Below are positions 41,826 through 50,862 of a DNA stretch of 63,128 nt, piece by piece. Location: NCBI GenBank assembly GCA_035714365.1, contig DASTMB010000073.1, positions 1-63,128 on the forward strand, written 5' to 3'. The stretch is from Mycobacteriales bacterium. GTDB lineage: Bacteria; Actinomycetota; Actinomycetes; BP-191. How positions within the stretch are numbered: position 1 is the stretch's first letter; the number at the start of each line of letters is the position of its first letter. The translations under genes and the position numbers were made by a program. Under the pieces are notes generated by a model. The model saw only the letters and a program-made list of their open reading frames with translations. It made no database searches and was not told where the DNA came from.

Positions 41826-44324
41826 TCAGTGCCCCGCCGCGTCGACGACCGCCGCCCACTCCTCCAGCAGCGCCGACGCCGCCGCCGCGTCCGGACCCTC
41901 GGCCCACAGGTGCGTCACCGCCTCCGCCGGGTCCGGCAGCACCAGCGCCCACCGGCCGTCCGGCTCGACCACCCGCACGCCGTCGGTCGTGTCCAGCTCC
42001 CGCCCCGCCGCCGCCTCGACCACCGAGCGCATGACCAGCCCCTTCGCCGCCCACGGCGTCGGCACCGACTGCCGCACCACGAACGCCGTCGGGATCCGCG
42101 CGTCGATCTGGCTCAACGTCAGGTTGGTGCGCGCGACCAGCCCGGCCAGCCGCACGAACGCCGCCACGCCGTCCAGCGCCGCCGTGAACTCCGGCACCAC
42201 CACGCCGCCCCGGCCGTCACCGGCGAAGATCACCCCGGCGTCCCGCGCCCGCGTCACCAGGTCGTACGGCGACTGCGACGTCCACGCCACGTCCACCCCG
42301 TGGTAGCGCGTCACCATCTCGGCGATCCGCGTCGTCGTCACCGGCAGCACCACCGTGCCGGAGCGGCGTTCGGCCGCGACCAGGTCGAGCATCACGAGCA
42401 TCGCCCGGTCGTCGTGGATCAGCACGCCGCGCTCGTCCACCAGCGCGATCCGCTCCCCCGCGTGGTCGAACCGCACCCCGAAGTGCGCCCGGCTCGCGCT
42501 CACGATCTCGCCGAGGCGTTCGATCCCGCGCATGTGGTCGGCCAGCGACTCGGTCGTGTACGCCTCGTCGAGCTGGTTGTTCAGCGTGAGCACGTCCACG
42601 CCGAGCCGGCCCAGCAACGTCGGCAGCACCAGGCTGGCCGTGCCGCCCGCCGTGTCGACCACGACCTTCAGCCCCGCCTCGCGGATTCCGGAGGTGTCCA
42701 CGCAGCGCAGCAGCTCCTGCGTGTACTGCTCCATCGTCCGGCTCGGGAACGTCAGCTCCGCGATCTCGCCGGGGAACGCCCGGCGGAACTCCTCGCGGTA
42801 GAACACGCGTTCGAGCTTGCGCTGCGCCGCCTGGCTGAGGTCCGCGCCGTTGGCGTCGAGGAACGCGATGTCCAGGCTCTGCGGGTCGCCGCGGGTCGTG
42901 CGCAGCGTGATGCCGCCGACCGCGTCCCCGATCGCCACGTCGAACCGCGTCACCGGCGTCGGCGCCACCTCGAGGTCGCGCACGTTGATCGCGCTCGCGG
43001 TCAGTGCGCTGATCACCGCCCGCTTGAGCGCCCGCGCCGCGCGGCTCGCGTCGCGGCTGGTCGTGACGACGCTGCCCTTCTTGAGCGTCGTGGCGTACGC
43101 GCTGGCCAGGCGGACCGCCAGCTCCGGCGTGATCTCGACGTTGACCAGGCCGGAGACCCCGCGCGGGCCGAACAGGTTGCGCTGGCCCCGGCTCTCCCAG
43201 ATCACGCTCGTGTTGACGAGCGCGCCGGCCTCGATCGTCTTGAAGGGGTACACCTTCACCCCGTGCGAGAGGAACGCCTCCTCCTCGATGACGCACTCGT
43301 CACCGACGACGGCGCCCTCCTCGATCCGTGCCGCCCGCATGACGTCGGTGTTCTTGCCCACGACGCAGCCGCGGAGGTTGGTCTGCGGGCCGATGAACAC
43401 GTTGTCGTGGATCACCGCCCGGTGCAGGAACGCGCCGCTCTTCACGACGACGTTGCTGCCGAGCACGGTGTACTCGCGCAGCTCGGCCCCGCCCTCGACC
43501 TTCGCGTAGTCGCCGATGTACAGCGGCCCGCTCAGCGTCGCGTCCGGGTCGACCTCCGCGCCCTCCGCGACCCACACGCCCGGCTTCATCTCGAAGCCGT
43601 CGATCTCGACCTCGACCTCACGGTTCAACACGTCGGCCTGCGCGCGGATGTAGCTCTCGTGCGTGCCGACGTCCTCCCAGTAGCCGTCGGCGACGTAGCC
43701 GAACAACGGCGCGCCCTCGGCCAGCAGCTTCGGGAACACGTCGCCCGACCAGTCCACGACCTGGCCCTCGGCGACGTAGTCGAAGACCTCCGGCTCCATC
43801 ACGTAGATGCCGGTGTTGGCGGTGTCGGAGAACACCTGCCCCCACGTCGGCTTCTCCAGGAACCGGTCGATCCGCCCGTCCTCGTCGGTGATGACGATGC
43901 CGAACTCGAGCGGGTTCGGGACCCGCTTGAGGCAGACGGTGACCAGCGCCCCCTGCTTGCGGTGGTACTCGGTGAGCGCGGTGAGGTCGATGTCGGTGAG
44001 CGCGTCCCCGGAGATGACGAGGAACGGCTCGTCGCGCAGCCGGTCCTCCGCGTTCTTCACGCTGCCGGCCGTGCCGAGCGGCTCCACCTCGGTCGCGTAG
44101 TCCAGCGCCATGCCGAGCTCGTCGCCGTCGCCGAAGTAGTTGCGGATCAGGCTGGCCAGGAACTGCACCGTCACCACGGTCTCGGTCAGCCCGTGCCGGC
44201 GGAGCAGCCGCAGGACGTGCTCCATGATCGGCTTGTTCACGACCGGGAGCAGCGGCTTCGGCTGGTTCGCCGTCATCGGCCGCAACCGGGTGCCCTCGCC
44301 CCCGGCCATCACGACCGCCCTCAC
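41826..44324 (-). CDS. Mannose-1-phosphate guanylyltransferase fused to phosphomannomutase-like domains
   Basis: 832 residues from a GTG. Residues 1-235 are a nucleotidyltransferase (VMAGGEGTRLRPMTANQPKPLLPV, then ISGDALTDIDL). About 250-370 is a left-handed beta helix of hexapeptide repeats (VLGSNVVVKSGAFLHRAVIHDNVFIGPQT). From about 375 to the end comes a phosphohexomutase-like part, but at the usual phosphoserine loop (TASHNP) I see only LRTTRGDPQSLD, so mutase activity is doubtful. It should supply GDP-mannose for Ppm and mannolipids. It overlaps the phosphatidyltransferase gene by 4 nt. Confidence 0.87.
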   Translation of the reverse strand: MRAVVMAGGEGTRLRPMTANQPKPLLPVVNKPIMEHVLRLLRRHGLTETVVTVQFLASLIRNYFGDGDELGMALDYATEVEPLGTAGSVKNAEDRLRDEPFLVISGDALTDIDLTALTEYHRKQGALVTVCLKRVPNPLEFGIVITDEDGRIDRFLEKPTWGQVFSDTANTGIYVMEPEVFDYVAEGQVVDWSGDVFPKLLAEGAPLFGYVADGYWEDVGTHESYIRAQADVLNREVEVEIDGFEMKPGVWVAEGAEVDPDATLSGPLYIGDYAKVEGGAELREYTVLGSNVVVKSGAFLHRAVIHDNVFIGPQTNLRGCVVGKNTDVMRAARIEEGAVVGDECVIEEEAFLSHGVKVYPFKTIEAGALVNTSVIWESRGQRNLFGPRGVSGLVNVEITPELAVRLASAYATTLKKGSVVTTSRDASRAARALKRAVISALTASAINVRDLEVAPTPVTRFDVAIGDAVGGITLRTTRGDPQSLDIAFLDANGADLSQAAQRKLERVFYREEFRRAFPGEIAELTFPSRTMEQYTQELLRCVDTSGIREAGLKVVVDTAGGTASLVLPTLLGRLGVDVLTLNNQLDEAYTTESLADHMRGIERLGEIVSASRAHFGVRFDHAGERIALVDERGVLIHDDRAMLVMLDLVAAERRSGTVVLPVTTTRIAEMVTRYHGVDVAWTSQSPYDLVTRARDAGVIFAGDGRGGVVVPEFTAALDGVAAFVRLAGLVARTNLTLSQIDARIPTAFVVRQSVPTPWAAKGLVMRSVVEAAAGRELDTTDGVRVVEPDGRWALVLPDPAEAVTHLWAEGPDAAAASALLEEWAAVVDAAGH

Positions 44325-44968
44325 GCGACCGCTCCTTCCGCGCCCCGCGTACCGGGCCGCCCCCGATGATCTCCCCCGGAGGGGCCCGGACGAACCAACC
44401 GCCACACCTGCCGGGCGTACAGCACGCCCGCCCACCAGTAGAGCGTGACACCCCAGGTCGCGAACGCCCAGCCGATCGGCCGCGCGATCGTGGCCGCGGT
44501 GTCGTGACCCGCGCCGAGCAGCAGCAGCGGGAACGCGTACAGCAGGTTGTACGTCGCCGCCTTCCCCATGAAGTGCACCGGCGGCGGCCCGTACCCCTTC
44601 GCCCGGAACATCGGCAGCAGCGTCGTGAGGAACAGATCGCGCGCCAGGAGGCTCAACGTCAGGTAGAGGGGCAGGATGCCGCGCACCGTGAAGGCCAACA
44701 CTGTCGTCAAGATGTAGAGCCGGTCCGCCAGCGGGTCCAGCAACTGGCCCACGCGGGAGACGAGCCCGTAGCGGCGGGCGATCTTGCCGTCGAAGTAGTC
44801 CGTCCACCCGCTCGCGGCCAGCACCACGATCGCCCAGCCGTCCGCGTGCGGGCCGAGCACCAGCCACAGGAACAGCGGGACACCGAGCAGCCGCAGGAAC
44901 GACAGGGCGTTCGGGACCGTGAGTACGCGGTCGGAGACGGCGGGCGCGCCGGCGCCGGTCACTGCCAC
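44321..44968 (-). CDS. CDP-alcohol phosphatidyltransferase family protein
   Basis: 215 residues from a GTG. The family signature is complete: DGKIARRYGLVSRVGQLLD then PLAD, i.e. D-G-x2-A-R-x8-G-x3-D-x3-D. Five to six membrane helices surround it. It joins a CDP-activated lipid to an alcohol, making phosphatidylglycerol-phosphate, PI-phosphate or cardiolipin. The equivalent in mycobacteria is pgsA2 (Rv1822), also next to the DUF881 locus. The substrate cannot be read off. Confidence 0.9.
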   Translation of the reverse strand: MAVTGAGAPAVSDRVLTVPNALSFLRLLGVPLFLWLVLGPHADGWAIVVLAASGWTDYFDGKIARRYGLVSRVGQLLDPLADRLYILTTVLAFTVRGILPLYLTLSLLARDLFLTTLLPMFRAKGYGPPPVHFMGKAATYNLLYAFPLLLLGAGHDTAATIARPIGWAFATWGVTLYWWAGVLYARQVWRLVRPGPSGGDHRGRPGTRGAEGAVA

Positions 44969-45086
44969 CTCCGCTGCTGCCCCATCACCGAGCGGGCGCC
45001 GCGGGAACGGCGCTCCGTCTTCGGCGCAGTATGTCAGGCGGGCGAGGGTCTAGCCGGTGGCGGGGCCGGTCGTTAGCCTCGGGTGC

Positions 45087-45245
45087 ATGCGAACCCTCAC
45101 CCTACGCAGCGAGCGCCTCGCCGAGCTGACCCGCGACGAGCTGGCCGGCGTCGTCGGCGCGGCGGCGACAATAGGCGTCTGCCCGTCGATCCCGGACCAA
45201 CCACTGCCTCACGCTGCTCTGCTGACACCGGACCCGTTCCGGTAG
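45087..45245 (+). CDS. Orphan leader-bearing peptide 15
   Basis: 52 residues. The leader clearly belongs to the 1.4-7.4 kb family: MRTLTLRSERLAEL, then TRDELAGVVGAAA. The core has lost the TCPxxxC motif and holds one cysteine only (IGVCPSIPDQPLPHAALLTPDPFR, with the CP pair kept). It lies alone, 38 kb from the array, between a core lipid gene and tRNA-Pro. It could be an eroded relic or a member with a different product. There is no clear ribosome site. Confidence 0.65.
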   Translation: MRTLTLRSERLAELTRDELAGVVGAAATIGVCPSIPDQPLPHAALLTPDPFR

Positions 45246-45551
45246 CACGGCCGCAGTGCGCGCCGCCGGGCACGTTGCACCCTGCTGCGCGCGGCTCGGT
45301 CACGCGGACGTGCCGCGGCCGTGCGCGCGGTCCCGGGGCCCTCGGCCTGCCCGGCGGGTCCGTGGCGCTCGGCTCTGCCGCGCGTCGTTTGCGCCGCGCG
45401 GGCGCTCGGGGCGTTCCGGCGCGGCCCGGCTCGCGGCCCACTCGTCGCGGCAACGGTCCTCGCGCGCGATGCCCGCGGCAGTCCCCGCGGCGCGATGCAC
45501 GCGGCGTTCCCCGCCGCCGCCGTGCGTGCGCGGCCGGCGGGACCGCCTCTG
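45246..45551. other. Non-coding gap before tRNA-Pro
   Basis: 306 bp of very high GC (near 80%) with many short CG-rich inverted repeats. Open frames exist on both strands but show no start-site signal or recognisable protein. I see no gene here. Confidence 0.4.
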
Positions 45552-45625
<74 letters not shown>

Positions 45626-45727
45626 GCGCCCCGGCGCGCGGCGCCGAGGTGCGGGCGGATCGTAACAGGCTCTCCGGGGCCACGGTCGAGCGTCCGCGCG
45701 GGCCGGCGGGCGCCCGCACCGCCCGCG

Positions 45728-47095
45728 TCAGCGGCCCTTGCGCTTCTCCTTCACCCGCACCTGGACGTCGATCGGGGTGCCGGGGAAGCCGAAGTCCTCC
45801 CGCAGCCGCCGTTCCACGAACCGCCGGTACCCCGGCTCCAGCGGGCCGCTCGTGAACAGCACGAACTTCGGCGGCCGCGTCCCCGCCTGCGTCGCGAACA
45901 GCACCCGCGGCGCCTTCCCGCCCCGCGGCGGCGGTGGCGTACGCCCGACCACGTCGCTGATCCAGGCGTTGAGGCGGGCGGTCGGGATGCGCTGCTCCCA
46001 GGACGCCAGCGCCGTCTCCAGCGCCGGCGCCAGCTTGTCGACGCCGCGGCCGGTGCGCGCGCTGATGTTCACGCGCGGCGCCCACGCGGTGCGGCCCAGG
46101 TCGCCGCGCAGCTCGCGTTCGAGCTCGTACTGGCGGTCCTCGTCCAGCAGGTCCCACTTGTTCACCGCGAGCACCAGCCCGCGGCCGGCCTCGACCACCG
46201 TCGCGAGCACCCGCTGGTCCTGCTCGGTCAGCGGCACCGACGCATCGACGAGGACGATTGCCACCTCGGCCGCCTCGAGCGCCTGCACCGTGCGGACGCT
46301 GGAGTAGTACTCGGCGCCCTTCGCCTCCCGCACCCGCCGCCGCAAACCGGCCGTGTCGACAAAGCGGTAGGTCGTTCCGTCGATCTCGACCAGCGAATCG
46401 ACCGGGTCGCGCGTGGTGCCGGCGACGTCGTCGACCAGCACGCGCTCCGCCCCCAGCAGGCGGTTGAGCAGCGACGACTTGCCGACGTTCGGCCGCCCAA
46501 CGAGCGCGACCCGCCGCGGCCCCGCCTCCTCGTCCGACTCCGGCGGCGCCTCCGGCAACGCGTCGAGGACCGCGTCGAGCAGGTCGCCGCTCCCCCGGCC
46601 GTGCAGCGCGCTCACCGCGAACGGCTCGCCCAGCCCGAGCGACCACAGCTCCGCCGCGTCCGACTCCGTCCGCGCGTCGTCCACCTTGTTCGCGGCGAGC
46701 ACCACCGGACGCTTGCTGCGTTGCAGGATCCGCGCCACCTGCCGGTCCGCCTCGGTGGCGCCGACCGTCGCGTCGACCACCATCAGCACCGCGTCGGCGG
46801 CGGTCACCGCCACCTCGGCCTGGTCGGCGACCCGCGCGGACAGGCCCTCGGCGTCCGGGTCCCAGCCGCCGGTGTCCACCACCGTGAACGCGCGGCCCCG
46901 CCAGGCGGCGTCGTACGCCACCCGGTCCCGCGTCACCCCCGGCACGTCCTCGACCACCGCCTCGCGGCGCCCCAGGAACCGGTTGACGAGTGTCGACTTG
47001 CCGACGTTCGGCCGCCCGACGACGGCGAGCACCGGCAGCCGGCCGCGCACGCCCTCGGCGGGGACCGCGCCCTCGCTCACCATGTCTTCCGTCAT
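45728..47095 (-). CDS. der: Ribosome biogenesis GTPase Der
   Basis: 455 residues. Two GTPase domains in tandem: [14 protein letters not shown] with DTGGW and NKVD, then [14 protein letters not shown] with DTAGL and NKWD. A C-terminal KH-like domain follows ([35 protein letters not shown]). Der acts in 50S assembly. The first ATG overlaps the plsC stop; the cmk–plsC–der order is usual in actinobacteria. Confidence 0.96.
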   Translation of the reverse strand: MTEDMVSEGAVPAEGVRGRLPVLAVVGRPNVGKSTLVNRFLGRREAVVEDVPGVTRDRVAYDAAWRGRAFTVVDTGGWDPDAEGLSARVADQAEVAVTAADAVLMVVDATVGATEADRQVARILQRSKRPVVLAANKVDDARTESDAAELWSLGLGEPFAVSALHGRGSGDLLDAVLDALPEAPPESDEEAGPRRVALVGRPNVGKSSLLNRLLGAERVLVDDVAGTTRDPVDSLVEIDGTTYRFVDTAGLRRRVREAKGAEYYSSVRTVQALEAAEVAIVLVDASVPLTEQDQRVLATVVEAGRGLVLAVNKWDLLDEDRQYELERELRGDLGRTAWAPRVNISARTGRGVDKLAPALETALASWEQRIPTARLNAWISDVVGRTPPPPRGGKAPRVLFATQAGTRPPKFVLFTSGPLEPGYRRFVERRLREDFGFPGTPIDVQVRVKEKRKGR

Positions 47096-47844
47096 CGCCG
47101 CACCGCCGCCTCCGCCGCCGCCACGTGCGCGGCGAGTGCCACGCGGATCTCCTCGGCGGCCGCCGCCACCGCGCTGCGGGCGCGCGGGTTGGCCGGCGCC
47201 GCGACCGTGAACGGCTCCCCGAACACGATGTCCACCCGGCTCCGCCACCGCGGCAGCCGCCGCCCCTTCGGGAGCGCACGCTCGGTGCCGAGGCAGGCCA
47301 CCGGCACGATCGGCACCCCGGGCGCGCGCAGGGCAACGTAGGCGATGCCGTGCTGGACCGTCTCCAGCTCGCCGACGCCGCGGGTGCCCTCGGGGAACAT
47401 GCCGAGCACGCCGCCGCGCCGCAGCACCTCCCCCGCCCGCCGCAACGCCTCCCGGTCCGGGCGCCCGCGGTCGACCGGGATCTGCCCCAGCCAGCCCAGC
47501 GGGCGGACCAGCCAGCCGCGGAACAGCTCCGACTTCGCGAGGAAGCTCGCCTGCCGCGGCACGAACGCCGCCACCAGCGGCCCGTCCAGGAACCCGCGGT
47601 GGTTCCCCGCCAGCAGCACCGGCCCGCTGGACGGGACCCGGTCCGGATGTCCAACCCTCACGTCGAGAGCGAGCCTGATCACGCTGCGCCCGACAACTCT
47701 CAGCCCGCGGTACAGCCGCTCGTTGGGCTGGACGTCCGGCAACGGTGGCCGCCGCGGGCTCACCGGCGTGGCCGCTCGCAGTCCGTGGGAGGCCGGGACC
47801 GCCTGGTCGTCACCAGCCGGCGTCGGGATCGGCTCGCTGCTCAC
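47092..47844 (-). CDS. plsC: 1-acyl-sn-glycerol-3-phosphate acyltransferase
   Basis: 250 residues from a GTG. Acyltransferase motifs: NHRGFLDG (HxxxxD), FPEGTRG, and [19 protein letters not shown] 45-residue Pro-rich head precedes it. It makes phosphatidic acid at the membrane. It overlaps both cmk (4 nt upstream) and der, so the three are probably translated from one message. Confidence 0.9.
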   Translation of the reverse strand: MSSEPIPTPAGDDQAVPASHGLRAATPVSPRRPPLPDVQPNERLYRGLRVVGRSVIRLALDVRVGHPDRVPSSGPVLLAGNHRGFLDGPLVAAFVPRQASFLAKSELFRGWLVRPLGWLGQIPVDRGRPDREALRRAGEVLRRGGVLGMFPEGTRGVGELETVQHGIAYVALRAPGVPIVPVACLGTERALPKGRRLPRWRSRVDIVFGEPFTVAAPANPRARSAVAAAAEEIRVALAAHVAAAEAAVRR

Positions 47845-48935
47845 GTCGCGTCTCCCCCGGTGCCGCCACCGCGCCGGCGCCGCCGGCGGCCGGCTGCCTG
47901 CTCCCCGGCCCCCCCGTGCCCGCCCGCGTCCTGCCGCTCGCCCGCCGCGTTCCCGCGCGTCTCCGGCGTCCCACGCGCCGCGTTCCCGCGCGCCTCCGGC
48001 GTCCCACGCGCTGCGTTCCCGCGCGCCTCCGGCGTCCCGCGCCCCGCGCTCCCTCGCGCGCTGCGCCGCGCCGCGCGCTGCGCGCGCTCTCCCGGCACCG
48101 CCCCGGCGCCCTCCGCCCGGCCGCTGGCCGGATTCGTCTGGCCCGCGGCCGCACCGGTGCTCCGGCGCCGGGTGGAACGCGTACCGGTGAGGCCGCGACG
48201 GGTCGCCGCCGCGAGCACCTCACCCACGACCTCGTCCACGCCCCGCGTCGTCGAGTCCACGACGAGCGCGTCGGCCGCCTGCACGAGCGGGCTGGCGGCG
48301 CGGCTCGAGTCGCGCTCGTCGCGGCGTTCGATCTCCGCGCGGGTGTCGTGCTCCGCCGCGGCGTCACCGGAGGCAGCGAACTGCCGGTGCCGACGCGCCG
48401 CCCGCGCCTCCGACGACGCGGTGAGGAACACCTTCAACGCCGCGTCCGGCGCGACCGTCGTCCCGATGTCGCGCCCCTCGACCACGATCGGTCCGGCGGC
48501 GATCAGCTCGCGCTGCCGCCGCACCAGCGCCTCCCGCACCGCAGGGACGGCTGAGACGGCGGAGACGGCGTTCGTCACGGCCCGGGACCGGATCGGCGTG
48601 GACACGTCGACACCGCCGATGGCGATCGTGGGGCGGCGCGGGTTCGTCCCGGGTTCGAGGTGCACGCGCTCCGCCAGCTCGGTGAGGGCTGCGGCGTCCT
48701 CCAGGTCGACCCGCCGGTCCAGTGCCTGCCAGGTCAGCGCGCGGTACATCGCGCCGGTGTCGAGGTAGCGGTACCCCAGCCGCTGCGCGACCCGCCGCGC
48801 CACCGTGCTCTTGCCGCTGCCGGAGGGGCCGTCGATCGCGATCACGACCGCGCCCGCGGGCTCGGCCGTCGCGTCGTCATCGGGCGCGGGGACGGGTGCC
48901 GTGGCCGGAGCGGGCGTCGCGCGAGCCACCGCCAC
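47841..48935 (-). CDS. cmk: Cytidylate kinase with long Arg/Gly-rich C-terminal tail
   Basis: 364 residues from a GTG. The kinase part covers about 28-245: P-loop IDGPSGSGKST, LDTGAMYRALTWQAL, VEGRDIGTTVAPDA, HDTRAEIERRDERDSSR. It phosphorylates CMP and dCMP. The last 115 residues are a disordered tail with three near-identical units (RGTPEARGNAA, RGTPEARGNAA, RGTPETRGNAA) and an RRRRRRGGGTGG end, absent from standard CMK (about 225 residues). The tail may bind RNA or ribosomes; it could also be a recent expansion. The matching DNA repeat is at 47949-48025. Confidence 0.9.
   Translation of the reverse strand: MAVARATPAPATAPVPAPDDDATAEPAGAVVIAIDGPSGSGKSTVARRVAQRLGYRYLDTGAMYRALTWQALDRRVDLEDAAALTELAERVHLEPGTNPRRPTIAIGGVDVSTPIRSRAVTNAVSAVSAVPAVREALVRRQRELIAAGPIVVEGRDIGTTVAPDAALKVFLTASSEARAARRHRQFAASGDAAAEHDTRAEIERRDERDSSRAASPLVQAADALVVDSTTRGVDEVVGEVLAAATRRGLTGTRSTRRRSTGAAAGQTNPASGRAEGAGAVPGERAQRAARRSARGSAGRGTPEARGNAARGTPEARGNAARGTPETRGNAAGERQDAGGHGGAGEQAAGRRRRRRGGGTGGDAT
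47949..48025 (-). repeat. Short tandem repeat encoding the cmk tail
   Basis: About three copies of a 33-bp unit (GCGTTCCCGCGCGCCTCCGG then CGTCCCACGCGCC on the plus strand), in frame, encoding RGTPEARGNAA. The copies differ by one or two bases, so slippage is recent. Confidence 0.75.
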
Positions 48936-49123
48936 CGCCTCCTCGTCCGCGCGCCCGGGCGGCGCTCGTCGCTTGCGAGCCTAGCGTGCGCGGTGCGCGC
49001 CGCCGTACCGCGCGTGCCGCCCGTCGCCCCGTCCCCGGCCTCGCCCACCGCCGCACGCTTTTTGTCGACACGTCGCCACGCCGCCGCACGCGTCGACTCG
49101 CATGACACCGCTAAGTCGATATG

Positions 49124-50200
49124 TTAGCTACTGCGGTGAGCGGCCCATCCGGCGGCCGCCAGCGCGGCCAGCAGCCGCTCGACCGAGTCCGGCCGTACGT
49201 CGAGGTCGACGTACCCGACCGGGTGGTCGGGCGCGTGCTCGATCGCCACGTCCTCGACGTTCACCCCCGCGGCGCCCGCCGCCGTGAACAACCGAGCCAG
49301 TTCTCCCGGCCGGTCGGCCAGGACCACACCGACCCGGCTCCACGCCGGCCGCGGCGCGGCCGCCTTGCCCGGCAACGTCGCCCGCGCCGAACGCCCCGCC
49401 GCCACGACCTCGCCCACGCCTCCGGCGTCACCGCGTTCCAGGCGCTCGGCGATCCCGTCGAGGAGGCCCGCGAGCGCGCGCAGCTCCGCCGCCAGCGGCG
49501 CGGCGTTGCCGGCCGCGATCCCCGCCCAGAGGTCGGGGTCGGAGTCGGCGAGGCGGGTGGTGTCGCGGAACCCCTGGCCGGCGAGCCCGGGGGCGTGCGG
49601 GCCGGCCGCCGCGAGCCGGGTGGCCAGGGCGCTCGCCGCGACCTGCGGCGCGTGCGAGACCGCCGCGAGCACCAGGTCATGCGTGGCGGCGTCCACGGTC
49701 ACCGTGCGTGCCCCACACCGCCGCGCGAGCTCCTCGGTGTCGCTGCGGGCCCGCTCCGACGACCGGGGCAGCGGGCAGACAACCCAGGCCGCGCCGTCGA
49801 ACAGCTCCGGCTGCGCCGCACCCGGCCCCCCGCGTTCGCGTCCGGCGATCGGGTGCCCACCACAGAAGCGGCTGGACGATTCACCGATCAGCGTCTCGAC
49901 CTCAACGAGAACGTTGGCCTTGGTGCTCCCGACGTCGCTCACGGTCGCGTCGACCGTCAGACGGAGAACCCGTTCCACGACCGCCGCTGTCGCGGCCGGT
50001 GGCGTGGCGACGACGACGTGGTCGCAGTCCGCCAGGGCCTCCCACGAGACGGCGTCGCCCGCCCCGAGCGCCGCCGCGGTGGCGGCCCGGGCCGCGTCGG
50101 CGTCCACCAGCCGGGTGGCCACCCCCGCGCGCGCGAGCGCCAGCCCGATCGAGGTGCCGATCAGGCCGGCGCCGACGACGCCGACCCGCTCCAGCGTCAC
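49124..50200 (-). CDS. tyrA: Prephenate dehydrogenase
   Basis: 358 residues from a GTG. Rossmann start VGVVGAGLIGTSIGLALARAG; family motifs DVGSTKANV, GGHPIAGRERGGPGAA, AAVSHAPQVAASAL and GFRDTTRLADSDPDLW. A C-terminal ACT-like domain (SRVGVVLADRPGELARLFTAAGAAGVNVED) suggests feedback control by tyrosine. It makes 4-hydroxyphenylpyruvate. It overlaps aroH by 4 nt. Confidence 0.93.
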   Translation of the reverse strand: MTLERVGVVGAGLIGTSIGLALARAGVATRLVDADAARAATAAALGAGDAVSWEALADCDHVVVATPPAATAAVVERVLRLTVDATVSDVGSTKANVLVEVETLIGESSSRFCGGHPIAGRERGGPGAAQPELFDGAAWVVCPLPRSSERARSDTEELARRCGARTVTVDAATHDLVLAAVSHAPQVAASALATRLAAAGPHAPGLAGQGFRDTTRLADSDPDLWAGIAAGNAAPLAAELRALAGLLDGIAERLERGDAGGVGEVVAAGRSARATLPGKAAAPRPAWSRVGVVLADRPGELARLFTAAGAAGVNVEDVAIEHAPDHPVGYVDLDVRPDSVERLLAALAAAGWAAHRSS

Positions 50201-50559
50201 CGGGGCAGGTCCGTCCGCAGCGCGGCGGCACCGCGCAGGTACACGTGGCGGACCTCGGCCCGGCTCAACGGCGTCTCGAAGTGCGCGAGCAGCCGGAGCA
50301 CGCGCGGCATCGCCGCCGGCACGTCGATCTCGGTGGCACAGAGCAGCGGCACGTCGGTGATGCCGAGCTGGCGGGCGGCGTAGGCGGGGAACTCCGAGGT
50401 GAGGTCCGGCGTCGCCGTGAACACGATGCTGATCAGGTCGTCCGGGTGGATCCGATTGCGCTCGAGGACGGCCGTGACGAGTTCGCTGGCCGCGGCCAGG
50501 ACGAGGTCGCGGTCGTCCCGGTCGACCTGCGTCGCCCCACGTACCGCGCGTACCGCCAC
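50197..50559 (-). CDS. aroH: Chorismate mutase, AroH type
   Basis: 120 residues from a GTG placed 4 nt after GAGGAGG; in-frame starts at 50562 and 50583 are possible. The AroH fold shows in RAVRGATQVDRDD, TAVLERNRIHPDDLISIVFTATPDL and LCATEIDVPAAMPRVLRLLAH, ending EVRHVYLRGAAALRTDL. It converts chorismate to prephenate, the substrate of the TyrA encoded next. Class AroH rather than AroQ is the clear match. Confidence 0.92.
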   Translation of the reverse strand: MAVRAVRGATQVDRDDRDLVLAAASELVTAVLERNRIHPDDLISIVFTATPDLTSEFPAYAARQLGITDVPLLCATEIDVPAAMPRVLRLLAHFETPLSRAEVRHVYLRGAAALRTDLPR

Positions 50560-50862
50560 CACGCCTCCTCTCGTCCGGGCCACCTTAGTGGCTTCGTGCT
50601 AGGTCGGCGCAACGCCATGCCGTTTGCACGCTTACCCGATAAGTCGACAGATCGGTGAAGTGCTGGAGCCACGTAGCGCTTCGCACTACGAGCCGCCCCG
50701 CGCGGCCATACCGGAGCAGGAGCCGGATACGCCCGCACAAGATGCGGACACAAATCGACTTGTCGTTGCGCTGCGCGGACTCGGCAGTCGCGGGGCCGGA
50801 GGCGACGCTCGGACTTCTCGCTTGGCGGCCCTATTGCTTCAGTGAGACCAGAACAAGTCGAC
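50560..50862. other. Gap with A/T-flanked GTCGAC sites
   Basis: About 300 bp upstream of aroH and downstream of rluB (both minus strand), of lower GC than its surroundings. It contains AAGTCGACAG (50641), AAATCGACTTGT (50752) and ACAAGTCGACTT (50853), the last with a perfect 10-bp palindrome, plus a GTAGCGCTTCGCACTAC hairpin near 50676. A 73-codon open frame on the plus strand (50624-50845) has no recognisable product. Likely holds the aroH–tyrA promoter. Confidence 0.45.

Noticed and set aside
45246-45551. Several open frames on both strands before tRNA-Pro
   Set aside because: All are composition-driven shadows without start signals or sensible proteins.
50624-50845. A 73-codon gene between rluB and aroH
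   Set aside because: No ribosome site, no recognisable fold and no coupling; the DNA instead shows palindromic sites.
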